The notes below the pieces were generated by a model, which ran no database searches, was not told the origin of the DNA, and worked only from the letters and a program-made list of their open reading frames with translations. From Dissulfurimicrobium hydrothermale (GTDB taxonomy: Bacteria > Desulfobacterota > Dissulfuribacteria > Dissulfuribacterales > Sh68), in NCBI RefSeq assembly GCF_022026155.1, contig NZ_CP085041.1:94306-158305 (forward strand): DNA of 64,000 nucleotides, in the 5' to 3' direction. Below, piece by piece: positions 56,877-64,000 of this stretch (within the stretch, counting starts at the first letter, position 1; each line of letters begins with the position of its first letter). The position numbers and the translations under genes were made by a program.

Positions 56877-58310
56877 ATGGATCAGCTAAAGATAGAAGGT
56901 GGGCACAGCCTTAAGGGCGAGGTCAGGATAAGCGGCGCGAAGAATGCAGCCCTGCCAGTCCTTGCCGCAACCATCCTGACCGGCGGCCCATTCCACATAG
57001 ACAACTGCCCGAGACTCAGGGATATAAACACGTTCCTGACCCTTCTCAAGGGCCTTGGGGTGCATGTCGCTGAAATGGAAAGGCCCTTGCATGTGTCTGA
57101 AGGTGTCTATTATACCGACAAGGAGGTCATGGGCGGCCTCTACTCGTCCTGTACAGTCGATACACAGGACGCCCACTGCCAGGAAAGGGAATGGCGAACG
57201 TCCTCGGACCGGTCGGCTAAGGACATCGGGAAAGACGGATATAAATATATCCGTACGCTTCATATCGACTCATCAGATCTTTCAGGCCTGGAGGCGGCCT
57301 ATGACCTGGTCCGCACCATGCGGGCATCCATACTGGTCCTCGGGCCCCTTGTCGCGAGGGCCGGAAAGGCCCGCATCTCGCTTCCCGGCGGCTGCGCAAT
57401 CGGGGCAAGGCCGATCGACCTCCATCTCAAGGGCCTTGAAAAGATGGGTGCACGTCTCAAACTCAAAGGCGGCTATGTCGAGGCCTCTGCATCCAGACTT
57501 AAAGGGACAGAGATATATCTTGATACCCCTACGGTCACAGGTACGGAAAATCTTATGATGGCCGCCACCCTAGCCAAAGGCAAAACAGTACTTAAAAACG
57601 CTGCGCGTGAACCTGAAGTAGTACACCTCGGCGAGATGCTGAATCTTATGGGGGCGCGCATAAGCGGCCTTGGGACGCCGACCATAACAATAGAAGGTGT
57701 AAATGATCTCAGACCGGTGGCATGGCGCATTATTCCGGACCGCATAGAAACCGGGACATACATGATGGCGGTCGGTGCAGCAGGCGGAGAACTTACACTT
57801 AAAGACGTACGGGCCGAGCATCTCCAGGCAGTCATCTCAAAACTCAGATGTGCAGGCCTTCAAATCAATGCATCCGGAGATCAAATTTTTGTCAAAAAGA
57901 AGGGACGGCTTCAGAGTGTTGATATCAAGACACTGCCTTACCCAGGTTTTCCAACTGATCTCCAGGCGCAGATAATGGTCTTGATGTCCATGGCTGAGGG
58001 TCTGAGCGTCATAACAGAGACCATATTCGAAAACCGCTTCATGCACGTGGCCGAGCTCCAAAGACTCGGCGCAGATATAAAAGTTGAAGGCAGAAGCGCT
58101 ATAGTACGCGGGGTGAAGGAGCTTAACGGCGCACCGGTCATGGCTACTGACTTGAGGGCCAGCGCATCTCTAGTGCTTGCAGGCCTTGCCGCAAAAGGGA
58201 TAACTACAATTTTAAGGGTTTATCACCTTGACAGGGGCTATGAAGATATGGAGGGAAAACTTTCAGCCGTAGGTGCAAGAATAAAAAGAGAAAGGATAGA
58301 CATAACATAA
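56877..58310 (+). CDS. murA: UDP-N-acetylglucosamine 1-carboxyvinyltransferase with a 57-residue insertion
   Basis: 477 residues against about 420 normally. Standard motifs: [18 protein letters not shown] (20 or fewer quoted: [17 protein letters not shown]), [20 protein letters not shown], catalytic Cys173 in [47 protein letters not shown]. Between [12 protein letters not shown] (ending 72) and [14 protein letters not shown] (from 130) lies an extra V73-H129 segment (nt 57093-57263) absent from other MurA. Removing it restores the normal spacing. First committed step of peptidoglycan synthesis. Starts right after secDF. Confidence 0.93.
   Translation: MDQLKIEGGHSLKGEVRISGAKNAALPVLAATILTGGPFHIDNCPRLRDINTFLTLLKGLGVHVAEMERPLHVSEGVYYTDKEVMGGLYSSCTVDTQDAHCQEREWRTSSDRSAKDIGKDGYKYIRTLHIDSSDLSGLEAAYDLVRTMRASILVLGPLVARAGKARISLPGGCAIGARPIDLHLKGLEKMGARLKLKGGYVEASASRLKGTEIYLDTPTVTGTENLMMAATLAKGKTVLKNAAREPEVVHLGEMLNLMGARISGLGTPTITIEGVNDLRPVAWRIIPDRIETGTYMMAVGAAGGELTLKDVRAEHLQAVISKLRCAGLQINASGDQIFVKKKGRLQSVDIKTLPYPGFPTDLQAQIMVLMSMAEGLSVITETIFENRFMHVAELQRLGADIKVEGRSAIVRGVKELNGAPVMATDLRASASLVLAGLAAKGITTILRVYHLDRGYEDMEGKLSAVGARIKRERIDIT
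57093..57263 (+). repeat. Hairpin-rich in-frame insertion within murA
   Basis: 171 bp (57 codons). It contains GTCCTGT/ACAGGAC (57146-57152, 57164-57170) and CGGATATA-AA-TATATCCG (57236-57253), with a GTCC/GGAC arm between them. The flanking codons are similar (RPLH and RTLH), as if a short target was duplicated. Not similar to the MITE family in this window. Confidence 0.55.
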
Positions 58311-58344
58311 ATTAGATAACACGTATAAAAATAGTTTGCCTCCC

Positions 58345-59355
58345 TTACTCTCTTCTCAGATCCGCCTCCACCATAATCTCCAATAGACGGCTGAAGGTGG
58401 TCTGGGGCCGCCAATTCAGTTGTCTCTGAGCCTTGGAGGCATCACCAATGAGCAGTTCCACCTCTGCAGGCCTGAAGTATTCGGGCGATACCTCCACCAG
58501 CACCTTGCCGGTTTTCACATCCCTACCCTTTTCATTCACACCGGCACCCTCCCAGGCTATCTCATATTCAACGGCCTTAAAGGCGCACTCGATCCACTCT
58601 CGCACCGTGTGCGTCTCACCGGTGGCGATCACATAGTCGTCAGGGCTTTCCTGCTGAAGCATACGCCACATAGCATTCACATATTCAGGGGCATAACCCC
58701 AGTCCCGCTTGGAATCCAAATTGCCCACGACCACCTTGTCCAGCCTGCCCCTTTTGATCTGCGCTATGGCATGAGTGATCTTGCGCGTGACGAACTCCAG
58801 ACCGCGAAAAGGGGACTCGTGATTAAACAGTATGCCCGAACAGGCAAACATGCCGTAGGATTCCCGGTAATTTACGGTCATCCAGTGGGCGAAGAGCTTG
58901 GAAACTCCATAGGGACTGCGCGGATAAAAAGGGGTCTTTTCGCTCTGGGGCACCTCCTGCACTCTGCCAAACATCTCGGAGGTGGAGGCCTGATAAAAGC
59001 GAGCGGATGGGTTGTAAGTGCGTAGGGCCTCCAAAAGCCTCAAGACCCCCATGGCGTCTATGTCTGCTGTCAAAATGGGCTGATCAAAGGAGACCTTCAC
59101 AAAGCTCTGGGCCGCCAGGTTATAGACCTCGTCTGGTTTGATCTTTTCGATGGTGCGCAAAATGTTGGTGAGCTCCAGAAGGTCCATATAGACTATCTTC
59201 ACATGGGACTCAATGCCCAGCTCCTTGAGCCTCCAGTTGCTGGAGTCGCCGCTTCGCCTGTCCGCGCCATAGACCTCATAACCCTTTTCCAAAAGCAGTT
59301 TGGCAAGATATGCGCCGTCTTGGCCTCGAATACCTGTTATCAGTGCCCTCTTCAT
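58345..59355 (-). CDS. gmd: GDP-mannose 4,6-dehydratase
   Basis: 336 residues. Extended SDR: NAD(P)-binding TGIRGQDGAYLAKLLLEKGY, catalytic region STSEMFG and YPRSPYGVSKLFAHWM (YxxxK), FNHESPFRG, and RDWGYAPEYVNAMW. Makes GDP-4-keto-6-deoxymannose, precursor of GDP-fucose/rhamnose. No partner reductase is adjacent; a degraded ABC-2 permease lies upstream, so this is the edge of a surface-polysaccharide locus. Confidence 0.95.
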   Translation of the reverse strand: MKRALITGIRGQDGAYLAKLLLEKGYEVYGADRRSGDSSNWRLKELGIESHVKIVYMDLLELTNILRTIEKIKPDEVYNLAAQSFVKVSFDQPILTADIDAMGVLRLLEALRTYNPSARFYQASTSEMFGRVQEVPQSEKTPFYPRSPYGVSKLFAHWMTVNYRESYGMFACSGILFNHESPFRGLEFVTRKITHAIAQIKRGRLDKVVVGNLDSKRDWGYAPEYVNAMWRMLQQESPDDYVIATGETHTVREWIECAFKAVEYEIAWEGAGVNEKGRDVKTGKVLVEVSPEYFRPAEVELLIGDASKAQRQLNWRPQTTFSRLLEIMVEADLRRE

Positions 59356-59534
59356 GATACACCCCTTTCGTTCTTTTGTTTTAAACGTTTTCTTTTTTGC
59401 GGATCAAAAATGAGATTGAAGACCCATGCCTCTTTTGATAGACCCAGTAAATAGTTAAGTCATTATTGTATTCTACATATTCTCAGGTCCATATCAATGG
59501 CCGAATATGACAAAATAAAAACAAATATGCTTGT

Positions 59535-59767
59535 CCCTCAGGTGAGCACGCCTGAGCAGAGGTAGATACTGTAGGCAAATGGAGAGTCGTGGTCTGGCAG
59601 GGACGGCTTCATGAGCCCGGCAATATCACGGTGTAAATGAGAATCGTGGCCAGGGGCTGAAGGACCGTCCAGGCAAGACCGAACTGAGTATTCCGATAGC
59701 GGACATGAAAGTCCAGCTTGACATTGGCGAAAATAAACTCACACAAGGCCCAGGCATCTCGAAGCAT
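59535..59767 (-). pseudogene. ABC-2-type polysaccharide export permease (Wzm-like) remnant
   Basis: From ATG 59767 the minus strand reads MLRDAWALCEFIFANVKLDF, HVRYRNTQFGLAWTVLQPLA and TILIYTVILPG before a TGA, then in another frame SPFAYSIYLCSGVLT and a second TGA followed by GTSIFV. This matches the start of Wzm/KpsM permeases (VRYKQTVLGxLWxxLQP). Frameshift plus stop and truncation make it inactive. The rest of 59356-59786 shows nothing. Confidence 0.7.
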
Positions 59768-59786
59768 ACGTAAGGAGAGCACGTGT

Positions 59787-60746
59787 CTACACCACCTCTT
59801 CAGCAGCTATTCGTTCTATTTCATAGGTCTTGAAGGCCTTGATGTGCGAATACCTTTGGGCCAACAGGTCCTCTATCTCAGGAGAAAAGGCATAGCCAAC
59901 GATAAAACCCTGCACCGGCATCTTGAAGTGGTCGCTCAGGCGCGAAAGCATTGCATCGAACCGCTTCAGGTCTTTCTTGCCCGGATGGGCCTTACACTCT
60001 CCCACTATCAGCACCTGTTGGCCATCCTTTATGGCCTCCATATAGATGTTCACCTCGTCAAAACTGTCTTTGGAATAGCGTACGTTTTTCCGCTCCACAA
60101 TCTTGGGCATGGCACCGTATACCCTGGGCACAAAACGATGCATGAAAGGCATCAGCTTATCTTCTATACCATAACCAACGGCCATAGAAAGCCCGCCCAA
60201 TTGTACCTTGATATCCTTCACCTCACCTATGAGGTCTTGCAATCTACGTTCGGTTTCTTTTTGGGCCTCCGCAAGCTCAGCAACAGTCTGTTCCAAACGG
60301 TCCAAACGCTCTTCCGTGCGCTTTTGGGCCTCCGCAAGCTCAGCAACAGTCTGTTCCAAACGGTCCAAACGCTCTTCCGTGCGCTTTTGGGCCTCCGCAA
60401 GCTCAGCAACACGCTGCTCTGTGCGCTTTTGGGCCTCCGCAAGCTCAGCAACAGTCTGTTCCAAACGGTCCAAACGCTCTTCCGTGCGCTTTTGGGCCTC
60501 CGCAAGCTCAGCAACACGCTGCTCTGTGCGCTTTTGGGCCTCCGCAAGCTCAGCAACACGCTGCTCTGTGCGCTTTTGGGCCTCCGCAAGCTCGACGACA
60601 ACGGCTTTCAGCTGAGCAAAATCCTGCTGAGTCACGGTGTTTTTCAGGTCTTCGTAAATCTGCCCCAGAATATTGGTAAGGGTCTCGGCAGCAGCCTGAT
60701 CCATTCTGGCCATCAGCTCCTGATATATCTTAAAGGTGTTCAGCAT
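59787..60746 (-). CDS. Coiled-coil repeat protein with PD-(D/E)XK-like C-terminal domain (copy 2 of architecture)
   Basis: 319 residues from ATG 60746 (GGGAGG 4 nt upstream; an earlier frame start at 60761 lies before it). N-terminal helix ([19 protein letters not shown]), then seven heptad units of 14 or 21 residues ([34 protein letters not shown]), then a C-terminal domain with [35 protein letters not shown] and [18 protein letters not shown]. The VGECK motif fits a nuclease-fold (D/E)XK site, following an upstream Asp/Glu (FDEVNIY). Resembles DUF3782-type proteins; role unknown. Same layout as 14070-14858, also next to an IS110 copy. Confidence 0.78.
   Translation of the reverse strand: MLNTFKIYQELMARMDQAAAETLTNILGQIYEDLKNTVTQQDFAQLKAVVVELAEAQKRTEQRVAELAEAQKRTEQRVAELAEAQKRTEERLDRLEQTVAELAEAQKRTEQRVAELAEAQKRTEERLDRLEQTVAELAEAQKRTEERLDRLEQTVAELAEAQKETERRLQDLIGEVKDIKVQLGGLSMAVGYGIEDKLMPFMHRFVPRVYGAMPKIVERKNVRYSKDSFDEVNIYMEAIKDGQQVLIVGECKAHPGKKDLKRFDAMLSRLSDHFKMPVQGFIVGYAFSPEIEDLLAQRYSHIKAFKTYEIERIAAEEVV
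60236..60600 (-). repeat. Tandem 42/63-bp repeats in the coiled-coil gene
   Basis: Alternating 42-bp and 63-bp units sharing GCGCTTTTGGGCCTCCGCAA (plus-strand view), with an extra 21-bp block in the long form (GTCTGTTCCAAACGGTCCAA). All lengths are multiples of 21 bp, so changes in number keep both frame and heptad register. Near-identical units indicate recent expansion. Confidence 0.9.
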
Positions 60747-60898
60747 AAAACCTCCCGACAAAAAAACTATTCAAACGCCCTGCAACCGCAAGCTAAACAG
60801 CCCTGCTCCTGGGCGTTCACCCTATTCACCCTTCTGAAGCAGCATACTCACATCGAATGTATCGCTCAGGCAGGCAGATGTCAAACACCAGGGCTGAC

Positions 60899-61020
60899 TG
60901 CCGAAAATATCGACCTCGAACTTGTCTGCATCCCGATAGTACATCAGGCGGAGTCACCTTCTGCTGTGCTCGCGTGCTTTAAGAGCTCGCCAAAAACAAG
61001 GTTTCCAGCACGAAATAGAG
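60899..61020 (-). pseudogene. DUF4143-type ATPase remnant
   Basis: Minus-strand fragments in shifted frames read VLETL, LVFGELLKHASTAEGDS and LMYYRDADKFEVDIFG. These match the C-terminal region of AAA ATPases of the DUF4143 type (LETFVFNELLK ... YRD...EVDIV). About 40 codons remain with at least two frameshifts. It lies between the coiled-coil gene and IS110 copy 2 and is not part of the intact ATPase at 62440. Confidence 0.5.
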
Positions 61021-61182
61021 CCTTCGTGTTGTGATTGGGTTATTGCGATACCGCCGGTAAAGAGCTCTCTATTTCTAGAAAAGGCATCAGCCCCAATGTG
61101 TCCAAAAACAGGGGTTCCGAACCTGCAACGATGCGCCTCGTTCCTCAGCGCATCCTTGTATTGTGAACGTGTTGTTGCTTTA

Positions 61183-61350
61183 CTCGGGTTTGACCGAGAG
61201 AGAAGACCGGACGCCGTGCGCATCCTTGAGCTGAAAGCTCGCCGCGTAGATAATGCGCCGGTCTTCCCCTTCTTTTTGCGAGAAATCGGACAGTATCTTT
61301 GGCCCGGCATAGCCGGAAGCCCGCATTTACAAGGTTGATTGCGCGAGGGA
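61183..61350 (+). ncRNA. Putative bridge RNA of IS110 copy 2
   Basis: Same sequence as in copy 1: stem GAAGACCGG/CCGGTCTTC at 61202-61210 and 61258-61266; ACAGTATCT at 61290-61298 matching the right end at 62433-62441. Confidence 0.6.
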
Positions 61351-61355
61351 TTATT

Positions 61356-62316
<961 letters not shown>

Positions 62317-62439
62317 CTGGCGCCATGTTTCCATCTATAAGCCTCGAAGCCCAAGCACTACGGCTCAAAAATAGGATAAATCTTTGACTCAACCAACGGT
62401 ATTATATTACATCATGGCACTTGACATGGATAACAGTAT

Positions 62440-63618
62440 CTACAGGGGGGCTTTCAACCCTTCCAGCATCTTTTCAATATCCCACACTGTATATACTTTA
62501 ATATCTGTTCTTAATTGAGGTGTCTTACCACCATAAATTACCGCACCTCCAAATGGTGTATGTTTATATATTTTAAAAAACTTCCTGATATTTTTAAAAA
62601 AATCTTCAGCTACCGTGGCACCGGCTTTAACCTCCATAGGAAACAGATCCCTCCCCAACTCATAAATTATATCAACCTCATCCCCTTTATTATCCCGATA
62701 AAAGTACAGATTACTTCTTTTGCCCAAATTATATCTGTACTTTAAAATTTCCATCAGGACTAAATTTTCAAAGAGATTCCCTCTCAACGGGTCTCTCTCC
62801 ACCTGATTTTCATTTTCAAGCCCAAGAAGATAACTGGCCAGGCCCACATCGTAAAAATATAATTTTGGTGATTTTATCAATCTTTTGGATACATTGCCAA
62901 ACCAAGGGGGCAAAAGAAAAACAACAAAACTTGCCTCAAGAAGTGTCAGCCATGCCTTGGCAGTGGTCCCGGATACCCCGACATCATTTGCTAAGCTGTT
63001 GAGGTTTAAAACCTGTCCGATTCTGCCGGCACATAATTTTAGAAATTTCTCAAAAAGACTTAAATCCTTAATGTTAACAAGCTGTCTTAAGTCTCGCTCT
63101 ACATATGTCACAAGATAATCAGCCATTGCCTGATTAGGATTTAAGGACATGTCATATATACGAGGATAACCACCATTTAATATTAAACTTTCGATTGAGC
63201 TTATATCATAATGAGTCTGAATTTCAGAAATACTAAGAGGTAACAATTTTAACAGTGCTGTCCTACCCGCAAGTGTCTGGCTTATGTTACTAATTATCTC
63301 AAACTGTTGACTACCTGTAATTATAAACTGTCCTGGCTCTTTTCTTTCATCGACAATAACCTGCAAATAAGAAAGTAGCGATGGAACTCTTTGAATCTCA
63401 TCTAATATAACACGATTGCTGTATTGGTTGAGAAAGCCTCGCGGGTCGCTAAGTGCAAAGGCCCTTACATCCAGGGCTTCGAGGTTTACATACTGATAAT
63501 CCGGGAATGTAGCTCTGCACAGTGTGGTTTTGCCACTCTGCCTCGGCCCCGTAATGGTGACAATGGGATACTGAGTAGATAATTTTTTTAATACTGGCTC
63601 AATTTTTCTCTCAATCAT
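62440..63618 (-). CDS. AAA ATPase with DUF4143 domain
   Basis: 392 residues. N-terminal P-loop (ITGPRQSGKTTLCRATFP), Walker B-like NRVILDEIQRVPSLLSYL, sensor ITGSQQFEII, then the DUF4143 domain with YVERDLRQLVNIKDL, winged-helix part (LNLNSLANDVGVSGTTAKAW), and nuclease-like core FYRDNKGDEVDIIYELG, FPMEVKAG. A widespread family in mobile regions, function unclear. AT-rich compared with its neighbours, suggesting transfer. The stop codon abuts IS110 copy 2. Confidence 0.92.
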   Translation of the reverse strand: MIERKIEPVLKKLSTQYPIVTITGPRQSGKTTLCRATFPDYQYVNLEALDVRAFALSDPRGFLNQYSNRVILDEIQRVPSLLSYLQVIVDERKEPGQFIITGSQQFEIISNISQTLAGRTALLKLLPLSISEIQTHYDISSIESLILNGGYPRIYDMSLNPNQAMADYLVTYVERDLRQLVNIKDLSLFEKFLKLCAGRIGQVLNLNSLANDVGVSGTTAKAWLTLLEASFVVFLLPPWFGNVSKRLIKSPKLYFYDVGLASYLLGLENENQVERDPLRGNLFENLVLMEILKYRYNLGKRSNLYFYRDNKGDEVDIIYELGRDLFPMEVKAGATVAEDFFKNIRKFFKIYKHTPFGGAVIYGGKTPQLRTDIKVYTVWDIEKMLEGLKAPL

Positions 63619-63851
63619 AAATCCAAGTTAACAAAAATGGTACAATTTACAAGTTAAAGTTTATATTTGTACGTTATACTATTTCAAATCCCTACGCGCT
63701 ACTGTCATATCTATTACCCCCTCTTACCCCACAAAAACCACAAAAATGCCTGTCCTTTTTTATCCTATTTTCTTGAAGCTAAGGACGGACAGGCCTTTAT
63801 TATACTGGTGAGCCAGGACAGATTATTTGCACTTTTCAATAACATTAAAAG

Positions 63852-64000
63852 TTATTTGATGATTTTGGGTGAAGGATTCCGCCCGCATGATGTGGCAGAA
63901 CCATTCGATGGTTTCCTTTGAGATAAATACGATGGCTGCTTTTTGTCTAATGAGCACAAATCCGCTGTCAAATAACATTTTTTCAGCTTCTTTGGCTGTC
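63852..64000 (-). pseudogene. hicA: HicA-type mRNA interferase, frameshifted and cut by window edge
   Basis: Minus strand: TAKEAEKMLFDSGFVLIRQK in one frame, then SSHRIYLKGNHRMVLPHHAG and GILHPKIIK in the next. Together they give a HicA toxin with the catalytic His in the SHR motif, but with one base missing near 63938 (a G in AAAGGC). The N-terminus lies beyond 64000. No hicB is seen downstream. May be a true pseudogene or a sequencing error. 63619-63851 otherwise holds only an inverted repeat GCCTGTCC/GGACAGGC. Confidence 0.65.

Overview
The window reads as a chromosomal segment of a deltaproteobacterial (Desulfobacterota-type) bacterium. This is inferred from gene order and families: DUF4390-ntrY; thrS-infC-rpmI-rplT-pheST-ihfA-merR; a zapB-zapA-6S RNA-rny-tyrS block; an ATP synthase split into an a/c locus and a b'-b-delta-alpha-gamma-beta-epsilon locus; and a selenocysteine tRNA. 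Sigma-54-type promoters sit in front of flagellar genes. Species assignment is not possible from the sequence alone.

Layout. 1-1612 (minus): membrane sensor kinase (partial) and DUF4390. 1730-10436 (plus): tRNA-Val and a translation/Phe block (thrS, infC with an ATA start, rpmI, rplT, pheS, a pheT lacking its OB-fold domain, ihfA, merR-like, pheA). 10457-13711 (minus): TPR protein, flavin reductase, acetyltransferase, FG-GAP lipoprotein. 14070-18063: accessory zone with a coiled-coil repeat protein, IS110 copy 1, a sigma-54-linked orphan, wrecked antitoxin/toxin genes, an nrfA scrap and a MITE. 18226-24503 (minus): IspH-UbiA fusion, glyS/glyQ, glgC, tRNA-Sec. 24651-28570 (plus): HAMP protein, TauE/SafE permease, UvrA paralogue. 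28614-31951 (minus): atpE/B/I/Z and hemL. 32047-33462 (plus): beta-CASP metallo-hydrolase. 33502-39750 (minus): CDF transporter, CMD protein, tyrS, rny, 6S RNA, zapA, zapB, a GlmU-type nucleotidyltransferase. 40005-46069 (minus): F1 and stalk genes. 46183-49516 (minus): tRNA-Pro, purH (cyclohydrolase only), aroD, yggS, queD, queE. 49571-54035 (plus): MITE, sigma-54 promoter, fliK, flgD, flgE. 54297-58310 (plus): secDF fusion and murA with an in-frame 57-residue insertion. 58345-64000: second accessory zone with gmd, an ABC-2 permease remnant, a second coiled-coil repeat protein, a DUF4143 ATPase remnant, IS110 copy 2, an intact DUF4143 ATPase and a frameshifted hicA.

Most of the window is ordinary core metabolism, and accessory DNA is concentrated in two islands. 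Each island carries an apparently identical IS110-family element (about 1.3 kb, 46,114 bp apart) close to a gene of the same unusual architecture: heptad-repeat coiled coil plus a nuclease-like C-terminal domain. The IS110 5' non-coding region folds like a bridge RNA, and a 9-nt segment of it matches the element's own right end next to a CT core, as expected for a donor guide. Other points of interest are the hairpin-rich in-frame insertion in MurA, the PheT domain loss, a dispersed roughly 160-bp inverted-repeat element (three copies plus a footprint), the IspH-UbiA fusion, and a sigma-54 promoter in front of an orphan gene.
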